From Siphonodentalium dalli (lineage: Eukaryota > Mollusca > Scaphopoda > Gadilida > Siphonodentaliidae): a stretch of DNA of 64,000 nucleotides. Position numbers and translations under genes: made by a program. Below, piece by piece: positions 1 through 12,949 of the stretch; position 1 is the first letter of the stretch; the number at the start of each line of letters is the position of its first letter. Below the pieces are notes generated by a model. It made no database searches. It was given only the letters and a program-made list of their open reading frames with translations, and was not told the origin of the DNA. Location: assembly GCA_032622095.1 (NCBI GenBank), contig CP136061.1:237293815-237357814 (forward strand), written 5' to 3'.

Positions 1-2400
1 CATAATTTTCTAGACTACTGCACACATGCTGACAGTTGAGTTGGAAATACTGAGGTGAAGTAATTACCTTGCATTTCATGCAAGAAATAGTTTTTTCTAA
101 TCGAAGATGGCGGCCAAAATGACGACCGAAATTTGAAAACAAGCTCATATTCCTTATTTTCTTATGATGGGCGTTATTGTTACGCGAATTCTGCCCACCA
201 TTACATGTTCACATGGAACATTGATATAAAGTATTCATTTGAGTTTGGCAAACTCTCACAGTCAAGATGGCGGCCAAACTGGCGGCCAGAAATTTAAAAG
301 AAGTCGATATTATCGCATACTAATTTCAACTTTTTGTCATAAAATCGATCTGTATGGTACATAATATAAGGCATCTATTAGTTCCAACATAAGTCGTAGC
401 CTTTTGGAAGGATGAAAACCCACAATTAATAATCGCGATGTGGCATTTCGAAATCCATTCTCCACTAAGCGCCCATACTGGCCGTAACCGTATATAGGTG
501 AGCCGAATAGTCATATTGTGACTTCCAAGAATCAAAACAACAGTACCTGAGCTTATTCTAATTTGCCACATTCAGCATTATCTGGACCAGTTTCCGTCTC
601 TTCGTCAGATTAATCCATCTCGCTCACACCAATTCTACACTTCTTTGTAGAAGGGTCCCACTAATCGGAATGTTTCAAACAATACATATGCCGGTGTCCA
701 GCTCACGTGTTTGTATCGAAAGCTGGGAATTCTTATCCTTGTTCTTGGCGAGCTTCATTCGTGGTGTAGCTTATGGTATAATTCAGATGCTACGTATGGG
801 ATCTGAGAGTCATCTGGTGCCCTAAACTAGAAAGGTATGCGGTCGATGCGTATTCTTTCAGGAGGACCCGTCTGCGTATTTTCAGCTTTGGTGACCTAAT
901 GGGACCTGGTGATCTTCCCAAACAGCCACTTCTCAATATATGGTTATCAATTCACATACTCATATAATGCATTGACGTACCCGGACAACTTCTGTATACG
1001 GCTTCGAATGTTAACAATACACACAGTGCTAGTTTGTGGGCATGTGTCATGACAGTGGAAATGAAATTGGACCATGACTGCACCGCCCCTTCTTGGGGTA
1101 TGTTTTAGATTCAGCCAGGATCTCATGCGTGGCTTTGCTTCCTTGTATGCTAAGACTGTATGTTCCCATCCGTTTGGAAGCCGTTCTTAATCAACTGGAC
1201 TAGGCGTGTACCATTGGCTACTACTACACAAGCCCTGCCAAGACTGGCGTGTAGTCTTAAAGGCGATGCCTTTGATAGTTGGTTGATATGTCATACTCAC
1301 ACTGGGTGGTGGTCGATATGGTTCAAGAAAGTACAAATGCCATCAACACAAGGGTGAAATGTTCAACGCGAAGAAAACACACACAAGGGTGAAATGTTCA
1401 ACGCGAAGAAAAACGCATACCTTCATTCTATAAAGACATTATCCTTTAGTCCATCCGACTGTTCTGTGGGAGGCTAGCATAGTATTATCCAAACAAAATT
1501 TTACATCTGGTCAAGTTGAATAAGAACGGCTTCGAAACGGATGTGGAAATACAATTTTACCACACCACAAAACACCGACACGCATGACATTCTATATCTT
1601 ATACTCGCACCAGGTGTAGGGGTGGTGCCGTATACCGTGGCCCATTTCATTCCCACTATCATGGCGCATGTCCACAAACTAGCACCGCGAGTATTGTTCT
1701 TCTCTGTTGGGAGCTTTTCGACGAGGCGACTGCGGGACGTCACACAGTTTGCTTAGGATCATGGTCATGAAGTGTTGGTGGTCGGTACATTGTGGTATTC
1801 TCCTTTGCAGAATGAGACAGCTAGCAACCTTCGAAACACTGTCGAAGTTGTCCACGTACGCCAATGCGTTCGCCAAGTTTGTGATTTGACGAACCATCTA
1901 TTGAGAAGTGACTAGCTAACTGGTTCGCCAGGTGTGCATGTCGTTATCCCCATGGGGTATGACACACACACACATATATATGACCTTCTGTAAGCTTGTA
2001 TACTCATCGACCATATGCCTTTCTAGTTCAAGATGACGCACAAATCCCATATTTACCAAAATTTAAAATCGCAAGCTAGACACCGGAAAATGAATTATTT
2101 GAAACGTTATGATTAGAGGGACCCTTCTCCCAGGAGGTGTTGAATACTTTGTCGGTGTGAGCGACCTAGATTTATCAGACGAACAAATGGAAGCTGGTCC
2201 AGATAATTATGGACGTGACGTGGCAAATCAGAATCTGTTATCAGGTAATTGTTCTAATATGACTATTCGGAGCACCCACGGTTACAGCCATTATCGGCGC
2301 TAAGTAGAGAATGGATTTCTAAATGCCACATCGCGATATTAATTGTGGGTTTTCGTCTTTCCAGAAGGATACGAGCTATGTTATGCGTTTTGGTAGCCTT
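1..2400. mobile_element. Partial copy of foldback repeat family A
   Basis: This stretch aligns by eye with the parts of the large element at 24845-42899. Positions 1-1090 match 25760-27000, and 1095-2240 match 31285-32700. The end (about 2240-2400) matches the start of the right arm near 32710, which is the inverse of the left arm around 330-560. The copy is cut by the window edge on the left and stops matching at about 2400. It is visibly diverged, with many substitutions and small indels, from the copy at 24.8-42.9 kb. Short ORFs inside are interrupted and in no consistent frame, so I call no gene. It matters because it preserves the uninterrupted sequence across the insertion point of element X (near 1095) and across the swapped cassette (1915-2240). 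Confidence 0.75.
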
Positions 2401-3045
2401 TGTATTTATTCTCAACGTAATTGTCAACATGTTTTATTCGAACATTGGAGTCGAATCGGATGGGGCCTCTTAAAGGGATAGCACTTCATTTGCAGCCTTC
2501 ATACCCTTTAACACTTTCTATACTAAATGGATTCACCCACTCAGTTGTAAACGTATACACAGGAATGGTCTATTTATTCATTTGGGGGGGGGGGTGTTAA
2601 GGATATATGAGCATACGGCCAGACGAAATTCTGATACAAGTGCCGAAGAATTCATATCCATTGGTGAGAAATGTTTAGGAAAGTTCAACAAACGATTTAC
2701 CGTGGTTGTTTAAAAAATTGTTGAACTTATTACCTAAACATTCCCTAAGGAAACTACTCGTCAATGAGTATTCAGCATAGAAATTGTTAAAATCCTTTGT
2801 TATGGAGTCGAGCCTCAATACAACATGGAGTCCCTATCAGCAGTATATTATTATAAAATGGAAAGTATACTCGCCTGAAATAAAACCTCACTTACCGACG
2901 AATATGCCTAGGCTTGAGTAATCATGGGTATGAGGTCTGATAGTCGTAACATCTGAAAGATAGGAATAGAAATTGTTGCATGTAGTCCAAACATCGCTGC
3001 CCTTACAGTTTGGTAATTCATAGCAATTCAATTCAATTCATTTAT
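2401..3045. other. Unassigned DNA with one exon-like segment
   Basis: No repeat family or long ORF is recognised here. It contains a G run near 2585 and a short motif near 2490-2560 (CTAAATGGATTCACCCACTC-like) that recurs near 4540 and, inverted, near 38130. The minus-strand exon candidate at 2896-2952 is listed separately. The right edge has a short (AATTC)n run at about 3017-3040 followed by TTATTTCTC, which resembles the 3' tail of a minus-strand LINE. Confidence 0.4.
2896..2952 (-). CDS. Candidate 57-nt internal exon, function unknown
   Basis: On the minus strand a pyrimidine-rich acceptor (TTCCTATCTTTCAG) lies just above 2952 and a near-perfect donor (GTAAGTGAG) just below 2896. The 57 nt between have one open frame; the other two contain stops. 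The open frame enters with two bases completing a codon and leaves with one base, so the exon is phase 1-1 and length-neutral. It would encode about 18 residues reading VTTIRPHTHDYSSLGIFV. I do not recognise this peptide, and no partner exon was identified. Two strong sites so close together around an open frame are unlikely but not impossible by chance in 64 kb. It lies downstream, on the same strand, of the receptor tail exon that ends in a stop, so it would belong to another gene or an alternative end. Confidence 0.3.
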
Positions 3046-3970
3046 TTCTCACTCCCTTAAATGTTCGATGGTCCCCATATAATCAGATTTCAACAACAAC
3101 ATTTTTAGAAATGCCGCTTCAGTTATCAGAATCGATTAATTGCCCAAAAATAATGCGAACCACTGTCACTATAGTATAAAATTGCCCGAAACGTGTTATT
3201 TATCAACATGTTATTCGACGAAATTTGGCCTTATTATCAACACAAAGCCTCTTGATTTTAGAGTTATCCATATTCATCCGCAATTTGGTCCGAAACCGTC
3301 GGCTCGTCGACTTTTTCCCAGGCCCCGAAAAAGTACCGGTGGTGAAAAATATAGCAGGTTATATATAACCATTTTTATGTTTGAGAAGATCTGGCGATCG
3401 GTTTCATGATTGCCTGCAGTCAGTTTTGGTGGAGACTGTACGTAATGTAATTTATACTTTTGGTCACGTGAGCGGGCTTCCTTATCAGTCGCCATTTAGC
3501 AAACCAGTAAGATCTCTCTCTGAACGTGGGAAGGTTATTCAAAATATTATTAATGTAATTCATACACATCTCGGCATCGGTAATTGTTTCTTGACCCCCC
3601 CCCCCCCCGCCCAGTATGGTTATTTTGTTAAGTTTTGTTATTATCATGTGTTATGATGTTTTCTTCCATTTTTACTCTTGTTTGACTTGTATGGGGCGCT
3701 TTTTTGGTCCCCACCTTCACAATTTTATTATTTCGGCTGATTAATGAAGATAATTAAACAGGCATTGAACGAGAAAATGTCTCATGTCTTGTGAACTAGC
3801 AAATCCCTCCTTGGGCTCAATATTATGTAATCACAGAATATTTATTTAGCCATCTTCTCAGGGCATAAACAGATTTAAAAATCGATATCTAATAACTCTG
3901 AGCTTTGATAGGTGGGTTCCTCGACTCGAATCAAATATTTGATTACCCCCGAATCCAAATAAATAGTAAT
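3045..3970 (+). repeat. Dispersed repeat F, copy 1, interrupted
   Basis: Repeat F is recognised by shared blocks such as AAATGCCGCTTCAGTTAT, TTGCCCAAAAATAATGC and a final block GAGCTTTGATGGGTGGGTTC followed by CTCGACTCGAATCAAAT. Copies occur at 3045-3970, 7236-7680 and 19195-19660, with a fragment in inverse orientation at 4690-4870 and a diverged end near 45890-46010. In this copy about 515 bp (3352-3868) separates the two halves that are continuous in the 7.2-kb and 19.2-kb copies. That suggests an insertion of unknown nature containing a C-rich run at 3594-3608. No coding content is convincing. Confidence 0.6.
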
Positions 3971-6900
3971 TGAGGGGAGCTTAATCGGATTAGGAATCTT
4001 TAATAAAGGTATAGCGTAGCTCTTACGGCCAAAATCATAAATAACGTAATTTTTATGAAACTCGACTCCAAGACTATATAAATAGTTTTATGTGAATGAA
4101 ATACAGATAGAAGATTGTGTATATTATTTTTCTATAAGGGCATAATACAATGTATTTATGTGAAACAGCGAGGGTAATATGAAGTGAAATCTTTTTAGAT
4201 GGAGGGTGCTAACATGATTGGTTCTCCCTGGTTGTACGCTCCGAACTTTTTCGGGATATATCTGTTCTAAAAATAGCCTCTTTTATTGTACCGGGAGTGT
4301 GATATAAAATTCTAAATAAAACTGATATTAATTGATAGAAGGTTTTCTGGACAGGTACCCCGATTCATATCTTCTATATCTCAGAATCTATATGAATCTT
4401 GCATGCTATGTACAGATCTATACGCTATATGTAAGTAATTGTGGACAAATACTTGGCGATAAATCAATTGCTAGTGGCAGAAACTTCTGCTGAATGGGTG
4501 TCTCCGACTCAAAACTATCATATTCAAAATTAACCCTTTCTCTACTAAATGGATACTCCCATTCAGCTATATAGTATACATTGGAATGGTTTATTATTCA
4601 TTTGGCGGGATGTTCAGGAAATATGAGCAGACGACAGACAATAGAAAGTGCAGAAGGATCGAATCCTATTCATTGGTGGGAAAAATATTTGATTCGAGTC
4701 GAGGAACCCACCCATCAAAGCTCATAGTGATCAGATATCCATTTTTGAATTTGTTATTTCACGAGATATGTAATGTTTGGCGGCCTAGCAAATATTCATC
4801 AAACCGACGGTCTCGGACCGAATTGCGGATGAAGATGGATAAATCTAAAGCAAGTGGCTTTGGGTGTTAGATATTTGACAACCGGCAAATTTCGTGGAAT
4901 AAGAGAAAAGTATGTAATTCTAACTGCTAAACTGACTGCAGGCAGTTATCGTGTTGTATTTTGTTGAAAATTTTGAAATCCAAGATGGCCGCTGGCAGCC
5001 ATGTTTGTTTTGGCCGAATGACCCCAAAATGACTCGTTCCTATTTACATGTCAATGTTAACATCCATGACAACTAGTATGCACAGAAATTCACATACATC
5101 TGTTTACAGTCAATTTACCCCCGCAAATCTCTGTTTAGTGTTAAAGGGTGGGGGGGGGGGGGTGTCCAATAATGCTTGGAAAAAACTGCCGAAAACGGAA
5201 AAAAAATTTGACGCGAGGGTGGATGTGTCCCAACAAGGGTCGAAAGGTAAAAATCAGCATACGTGCCCGAACATTTTTTCCGACCCGCCCCCTGACCGAC
5301 TCTGCTGTCGGAAATAACTGGTTTTGATAATTCAATTTGCACGACTGTTTCAATGCCTTAGTTTAAGGGGGAGACGCACGTTTTGCATAAATCCAGCCAA
5401 ACGTGGCAAGAGATTTTCTACAAAGACCGTATCTGGATCTATCTGGCGAAAGTTCTTTAATTTCTCATATCATCATTTGTAAGTAGGCCAAATTCCTGAT
5501 GTTGCAATTGTTTTCAAAACACGGAAGTCCACACGTAAAACAACTTCTGCAGTCCGTATGTGCACTGACAAAGTGACTCCGTACCTAACAACTGATACAT
5601 GTTGACTCCAACAATGTTGCCCATCTTCGCGCAAACATGGCGGTTGCAGCATCTAGCTTTATTGCTGCTGGCAGGACGATTGTATGTGAATAACATTTTG
5701 TTTTCACTCCTGTGCCCTATACTATAGAACACAATTATTGTAATCACAAGCTTCTGTGGGGCACACAAAAGGTGTCGATTACCATAGACATCCACTCTTA
5801 TTCTAACAGTGAAAAGGCGACTTCTTGTAATGCCGCGTTCACATGCATGGTGACCAATAAAATAATAGGTTTTCCACATGTGACTTGATTGACCAATGAA
5901 AAAAAAATGAATCATCGGAGACACTCATTGATATGTTATCGCTAGTGCATGGATGATCCGTGTTCAATTTGATTAGTGGTAATCGGTATCCTTTAAATAA
6001 TCGCTCAGTGAGTACACCACAACCGTTCATGCATTGTGTTATATTTCGTCAATGGTTATCGTCTGTTCCAACAATTCTAGATGTACGATGTATTTCAATT
6101 TCTAGTTGGGTTGTCATTCAGAATCGCTGGAGTATTCTATTGATAACATGTACAAGAGACGTAGCTAGAGGGTCTCAGGTGCAGGTTTAAACTCCAAGTT
6201 GTGTACCCACAGAGGAGACGCTCTAACAACGTCCCGGCACGAATGTCATAATTGGGCAATATAATACTCCAATACAGACTTTAGGTTGTTTGCCACGAGA
6301 CAACCGCTTGATTGCCGCAGTGTGAATGCCATTCTGATCAAACCCAATCACCCATCGGTAATGCGCCAACGAGCACACGGGTATAATCTACACTATTACA
6401 ATACAGTGGTCTATTGCACTTGACGCCTCTTGTGTACCTCCCATAACATTGTGATTACAATTATTATGGTCCATAGTATAGGCCCCTGGTGAGTTTCAAC
6501 AAAAACCAATAAAGCCACAGTGTAAATATTGGGTGAATATGATACTCAATTTAATTCTTATGTATCTCTAATTATTTTGCTTACTATTGAGTTATGGGGA
6601 CCAGACACACACTCAACGTCAAAATAGTGTCAGCGTAGACATCAGATTCTGACAAGATAGCGTCAAACATGGCCGCGGGTTTTCAGAAGAGGCACTATAT
6701 GTTGTTATATGAACCAGGGAGCTAAATGTGTTCCAGAGTCGGGGAGCGAGTACACCGTGGAATGCTAAAGGTGAAGATAACCGAAGAATGACCTTCACCT
6801 GACACATGTGACACGTTATTAAAGGATGGCATCGTGTTTATTTGATTTGTACATCATATCTATATAATTTAAACTGGTGAATTAATGGGGGAATGGATTT

Positions 6901-7235
6901 TTGTGAGTGGGAAATTGATTTAACTAGCTGCTGTAGTTCTGGGTTTTTCCAGACCAAATTTGGCTGTGGGATAGCCCTGTCGCACACTTGGGGATTTATT
7001 TTAAAAAGTAAACACATGACCTATGATTTTTCTTGCATTTTCGTGATCAACTGGTGTCAATCTAGCTGGGTAAACATCACTGGAATAGCCCGTAGGCTGC
7101 AATTCAGTGAATTCGGTCGAAACGTTAACACTGTCGTCTATGGGAAACCATTTAGTTCAGTGATTCCTATAGGTCAGTTTGATCCGAATTTTAGAAATAC
7201 AATCTTGTCAAATGTATGGGGTGAAGTTAAATGTG
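3971..7235. other. Unassigned intergenic or intronic DNA
   Basis: I see no recognisable gene. The stretch holds a fragment of repeat F in reverse (4690-4870), a G run near 5151-5162 and one GATGGCCGC-type motif at 4983-4993. The longest ORFs are 5514-5924 (minus) and 6893-7240 (plus). They show no recognisable domain and look like chance frames. Confidence 0.45.
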
Positions 7236-7680
7236 CTTAATCCGATTCGATGGTACCAATATCATCAGATTCCAACAGCAACATTTTTTTAAATGCCGCT
7301 TCAGTTATAAAAATATATTATTTGCCCAAAAATAATGCTAACACAGTCAACTGTAGTATAAAATTGCCCAAAACCTGTTATTTATCAACATTTTATTCAA
7401 CGAAATTTGGCCGGATTGTCAAATATCGAGCGTCCAACGCCACTTGATTTTAGATTTATCCATCTTCATCCGCAATTTGGTCCGAGACCATCGGCTCGTC
7501 GAGTTTTTCCCAGACCGCGAAAAAGTACCGGTGGTGAAAAATAATAGATTTTAAAAATCGACACCTGATCACTCTGAGCTTTGATGGGTGGGTTTCTCGA
7601 CTCGAATCAAATATGTTTAAGCCTCGAAGCCAAAGAAATAGTAATTTGGGAGCGTTAATTCGGATTATGCATATTTAGGT
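7236..7680 (+). repeat. Dispersed repeat F, copy 2
   Basis: This is the most continuous copy of repeat F. It starts with the block TTAATCCGATTCGATGG and runs through AAATGCCGCTTCAGTTAT to the block ending CTCGACTCGAATCAAAT and the following ~60 bp. The same order of blocks is present at 19195-19660. No terminal inverted repeat or coding frame was identified, so the type of element is unknown. Confidence 0.65.
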
Positions 7681-8449
7681 CCTTTTGGGCGGGGGTCAGT
7701 GATAGCCTTTGAACACCCTGACTATTATTTCGCGCTCCGCGTGTATAATGTTTCGCTGATTCTTGGTATACATGGGCCATGTGCGTTTATTTATAGAAAT
7801 GGGAATTTTTGGGACGAATTAAAAGTCGAACTGCGACCCGGAGGCCGATTCCGATAAAAGGTGTAGTTGGAATCTGGTGAGATTCATGAGAAACCTTCAG
7901 TGATGAGCCGTATAGTTGTAATAATTTGAAGGATTAGTTCTTTTAATGGAATTATGCGTTGGTCAGTATATTTTATATTCTATAATTACAATCATGGGTA
8001 TATAATATATGATCTTGAGCGCGTTACCATTTCTGACATTGGTTTTCTTGTAATCTTTTGTTAACATGCGTATAACTTACTTGTGGCAATAGTGATATAA
8101 GAGTCGATAGATCCAGACATCGTTGTATGGTTGGCGTATATGTGGTTGTGTGTGGATCCTGGTCTGACATCATGTTCACTAGCTGTGAGATTATTCACTT
8201 ACACACGTATAGATTGTGACTAAAGGATTTCCCGCATAGTTTTTGGTGATGGCGTATAAGAATTGTTGGTGAAGCACTTGATGAAACGTTATTATGATTG
8301 GTCACACAAGTACTTATATACTTACTGTATAAGTGCATTTGTTAAATGACGAAAGAAAACGGAAATTATATAGTTAGCCCATCTGCAGATACTATATACC
8401 AAAGTATAGTTTAGAGTAAGTGAATAAAAATACTCACGGGGGAGTTGTA
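7681..8449. other. Unassigned AT-rich DNA
   Basis: Nothing recognisable as a gene is visible. A short block at about 7973-8040 (TATTTTATATTCTATAATTA then TGGGTATATAATATATGATC) recurs at about 17216-17285 between minisatellite tracts, so it is at least a dispersed repeat piece. Confidence 0.4.
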
Positions 8450-9000
8450 CCTCTGTCTATATCTATATTTGCGAATGGCTGTCTGTCTGTCTGTGTTCTA
8501 TAGAAATCCACAGGAGACCATCTAGATGACATCAAAGGGGTCTAATAGGGGTAACGTTTTACGAGAAAGATAATGGTGAGGGTTAGAATTTTCTAAAGTG
8601 ACGCCGTTGTTGTCAGGGGCAGAATTTTGTTTTATCTCCGATTGCCACCAAACTTATATATAATAATCCCAATGATATGAGGAAACTATCATGATGTGGT
8701 TTTAATATGTCAAAAGTATCGCCGGTTCGAGTCAGTGATGCACGGAAGGGGAGAGGGGCACCAAAATTGATAAAAATAATTTTAGCGCCGATTTCCACCA
8801 AATTGATACACATTCTTCTCCACGATACAAGGAATCTAATTGTGTGATTTAAAGATGCCAAACTGGTGTCGTTTGGATGAGAGATCGGGGGTGGTGGGTG
8901 GTGGCCACTAAATTTAATAATAATTGGTTTAGTCGCCGATTGCCACCAAACTTATACAAAATCATCCACATGGTATGAGTAGTCTAATGGTGTGGCTTAA

Positions 9001-9583
9001 AGGGGTACTGTACGCCATTTTCATTAAATTTCCGGTGACAACAACGATCTAATATCGATAATATATAGAAACATAAGTAATTTGAGTCGAAGATGTATTC
9101 TGTAAACGCTCAGGTTAATAGGCTATCTTAAAATTTAATAATTTAAAAGTTAATAATTTGATATAAATTGAATTTATGACTGGAGCCATAAAATGGCGTC
9201 AATTAAATTACGAATTACCGTAATCAAAAATAGTAATTGAGGGATACTGGATTTTTAAACCGATCGCACACACGATTGCTTAAAATATTATGATGATACG
9301 GGGAGAACACTCAAGCCACTCACTGACTAGCGACGATACAATAACTTAAATGATTATATGGGACTAGTATGCATATAATATAACTTTTATTTGATTCATT
9401 TGGTTGAAAACTTTACAAAAATTACTCGACAACGACAATTTGTATTTTTGCATTCCGGTAAATTTGTCATCCGTAACATGACTTCGTACTCAACAGACTT
9501 TCAAATAATGGAAAAATTGTTACCTTATTCTCCGACTCGGAGACTATAGAAACCAACAACAACATGTGGCGTACGGTACCCCT
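9001..9583. mobile_element. TTAA-flanked MITE inserted in the satellite
   Basis: The element starts AGGGGTACTGTACGCCA and ends with the inverse (TGGCGTACGGTACCCCT), a terminal inverted repeat of 17 bp with one mismatch. It is flanked by TTAA at 8997-9000 and 9584-9587. Removing the element and one TTAA restores the local satellite consensus (GTGTGG-TTTAAAG-type), which strongly supports the boundaries. It is 583 bp, AT-rich and without an ORF, so it is non-autonomous. A TTAA target is typical of piggyBac, and some Kolobok and Sola3 elements also use it. The AGGGG terminus is not the classic piggyBac CCCT start, so I do not assign a superfamily. Confidence 0.85.
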
Positions 9584-10591
9584 TTAAAGCTGTTAAAAGT
9601 TGCGCCGTTCGAGACAGGGATGCACGGAAGGGAGAGGGGCACCACCATTAATACAAATAATGTTATCGCCAATTTCCACCAAATTGGTACACATTTTTAT
9701 CCATGATACGAGGAATCTAATCGTGTGACATAAAGACGCCATATTGGTGCTGTTTATGTGAGAGATTGTGTGGGGGAGGGGCACTAAATTTGATAAAAAT
9801 TTGTTTAGTCGCCGATTAGCACCAAACTTATAAATAACCATCTCCATGATATCAGGAGTCTAATTGTGTTGTTTAAAGATGTCAAAAGTGGGGCCATTTG
9901 AGTCAGTGGTGCACAGAGGGTGAGAGATACACAACAATTGATAAACAATATGTTCAGCACCGATATCCACCAGATTGATACATATTATTCCCCGTGATAC
10001 GAGGAATATAATCGTGTGGTTTAAATACGCCAAAATGGTACCGTTTGGGTGAGAGATATGGGATCCCTAAATTTGATACGAATTTGTATACTCGTCAATT
10101 TTCACCAATTTTATTTATATTCTTCTCCATAATGAGTCTGAGTGTGTGGTTTAATGGTGTCAAAAGGGGCGCCGCTTGAGTCCGAAATAGGGACGGGAGG
10201 GTCACCAAAACTGATAAAAATTTGTTTATTGCCAATTACCATCAAATTCATATCGTTCTTCTCAAATGATAAGCGGAATCAAATCATGCGTGTTAAAAAC
10301 ACCACATTTGGTGCCTAGATATATCTGTCTGTCTGTATGCGTTCTATATGTAACTTCACGGGGTACAATCGAGATGCCACGAATGCGGTCTAACAGGGGT
10401 TAACCTTTAACGAGGAAGATAATGGTGCGGGTTAAAATTTTCTAAAGTGATGCTGTTGTCAGGGACAGAAAATGGAGAGGGGCAGCAAACAAATTATGAA
10501 ATAGTTTTGTCGCCGATTTCCACCAAACTAAGACATAATCATGCACATGCACCTCCTTGATTTGGCACCGTTCGAGTCAGGGTGCACTGGT

Positions 10592-10619
10592 GGGGGGGGG
10601 GGGGGGGGGGGGGGGGGGG
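10592..10619. repeat. Homopolymer run of 28 G
   Basis: This is an uninterrupted G tract inside a satellite unit. Sister units have only short G runs at the same place (GTGGGGGAGGGGC-type), so the tract is an expansion of a G-rich segment of the unit. Its length is likely to be unreliable in any assembly. Confidence 0.9.
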
Positions 10620-11080
10620 CAACAACAATTGATAAAAAAAACTATTTTAGCGCAGATTTCCACCAAATTGATATATTATTATTCTCCGTGATACGAGGAA
10701 TATAATCGTGGGATTTAAATACGCCAAATTGGTGCCTTCTGGGTGAGAAATGGGGTGGGGGGTAATAACTAAGGTAAGAATTGGTTTTGTTGCTGATTAC
10801 CACCAAACTAATATATCTCCATTAAAGCATGCATGCTTGAGTCTAATGGGCGTTGTTTAAATATATCAAAAGTGGCTCCGTTCAACGGTTCAAGTCATGC
10901 ACGAGGAGAGGAGTTGAACCAAAGCTGATACAAATATATTTAGCACTAATTTCCACCAAATTCATTCTTCTCTAATGCTACGATGAATTAAATCACATTT
11001 AGTGTCGTTTGGATCATGGATGGCGAGAGGAGATGCACTAGCATTGATAAGATTGTACTATCCTCCGATATCCACCAAAG

Positions 11081-12949
11081 TTATATATAGTCATCTCCCA
11101 GGCCATCTCCATATCGTTCTAAGGAGTATTTGGCGTTCAAAGTTCACAATCTCGACTGAATTTAGTCACTTAAACAATTATATCTTCTCAACTGTCATAT
11201 TTATATGGGGATGGGAATCAGGGCATTCATATAATGAGCTAGCAAAAACAGATACATAGAGGAAAGCATCAAAAGTATATATATCATTCTGTTTAAGAGA
11301 TACATATATTCTTGTAAACTGAGGGACCTTGAACCGTCAGAGGATTGCATACTAAAATGGCTCATGTTTATATTATAATACAATTGATTCTGCCACATTC
11401 AATATAGTTTCCACAAAAAAGTTACAATTTGTCAAGAGATATGGCAATGTATAGAAGGCCTGTTCAACAATAGTGATCAGTGTGTGCAGTCAATAATAGT
11501 TTTTTCAGAGATAAAGAAAACGCCGTCAGTGGCACATGACTTTTCAGGATCCTCCAATACTGACATCTCGCGACCTGAGTTCCAACTTGTCCGATGTGAC
11601 ATACTGGTACGAAACGTCCGTTCTATACTCACTAGGACCGAAATTTCAAGCTCTATCCGACGCGCTTACCCCTAGTGCTGTAACTTGTTTCTACGAAGAG
11701 TAAAATACAATTCATGTTTGTCCGTTGTGCTCGAAAGTAGGATAAATTCAATTCCAATATGTCTCATTTATTCAACGCAATTATAATTTATTCTGACAAG
11801 GTTATATCTGCCCGATACATTGGATTTCTTTCATTTTTTAGAACAAACTCATCGCCTGACATAAACAACTCACAATCTCGCTCCACATGTGTCTGGCACA
11901 CGTAGCTGATGTACATGCATAGCAACATTTCTTTTAAACTGATAATAATTAGCCAATATATAGCACCATGAACAGAGGAGCATGCACCTGGACATTTCTT
12001 TAAAACATATGTATCTTCATGTAGATATACGAAAACCAGGTGTTCTCAAAATCTTAGTCTAACCGCTAGATTGATTGATACATCTTTTTGTAAAACCCTA
12101 TTGTCGTCTTTTATTGTTTGCGAACTAATGTGTTCATGATGTTCATGTATCATGTCATAACGTCTGAAGTATACGTAGTTGTAAATAAATAAATAAATAC
12201 TTCTTTATTAGTGGGACTGATTAATCGCGATAAACAAAATGACAATCGCTCCGATCCGACAAGGTGAACTACTACTTATATTCCATGTGTAAGAATAATG
12301 TTTTGTGATGCTATTTGGATTTACAATTTATGAAAATACGTGTAACATTTTGAGCAAGCATATCCTCTATTCCCACCAAATATCCACAGTATGCAGAGGG
12401 TTTCACACCACTTTAACCTGGGCAATGCCGGGTAACCCTGCTAGTATATATCGATATCGAAAGTGCACTTTACGCACACAATCCGTTTGACTGTTTGACT
12501 GGAAAGATTTATAAATCGTCTATATATGTTACGCATGATAGACATAATAAAATACTCTTGGTAGGCCTACTATCGAAGGAATATAGATCCACTTAAAAAT
12601 ATTGGATACAATATAAAAACTTTCGGAATAGCGAATCCTCGAAACGACAACAACTGAAAGTTATGACGAGGGTCCGTTATTCCGAAGATCCGTTATTTTG
12701 TTTCTATACGATAGCATGTATATGGTCATTGCATATTGATACTTTTTGGCAATGATAGTAAAGTCAGAACAACTAATGATCACACCAATTAAGCAACTTG
12801 ACGACGATTTAAATTTAACCTTCAATTTGCCAATAACGTTTGTTGCGTACAAGGAATTCATCGAGTGTCTGTACAAAATGTTTGACAACCCGATGGGAGG
12901 GATAGTGGAGTCGCTTAACGCACAATAACAGAAGAATCGTTCACTTCCG
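11081..12949. other. Unassigned DNA
   Basis: No gene can be supported. A strong acceptor-like pyrimidine tract ends at 11508 and is followed by an open frame to 11675, but no good donor follows. An open frame at 12746-12928 (60 codons) has protein-like composition but no recognised motif. It ends just before the 3' tail of the LINE fragment at 12950, so it could be an exon remnant or chance. Confidence 0.4.

Larger units (their letters stand above)
8450..11080. repeat. Degenerate ~145-150-bp satellite array with repeated header
   Basis: A marker block of the form GCCGATTNCCACCAAAYTNATA recurs at about 8636, 8790, 8934, 9669, 9812, 9960, 10096, 10230, 10510, 10650, 10794, 10946 and 11068, a spacing of about 135-155 bp once the insertion at 9001-9583 is removed. 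Two unit subtypes partly alternate (AAACTTATA against AAATTGATAC). A ~165-bp header containing a CTGTCTGT run and GAAAGATAATGGTG occurs at about 8455-8615 and again at 10320-10470. The array is therefore a two-level repeat: header plus several units, then header plus units. A pure run of 28 G lies at 10592-10619. No coding frame spans the units. Confidence 0.8.

Noticed and set aside
5514-5924. 136-codon minus-strand ORF
   Set aside because: There is no recognisable domain, overlapping frames are similar in length, and it has no splice context. The length is compatible with chance in AT-rich DNA.
6893-7240. 115-codon plus-strand ORF
   Set aside because: It runs into repeat F, has no domain and no protein-like bias beyond chance.
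11484-11675. Plus-strand exon after the pyrimidine tract ending at 11508
   Set aside because: The acceptor looks good but no consensus donor or recognisable peptide follows.
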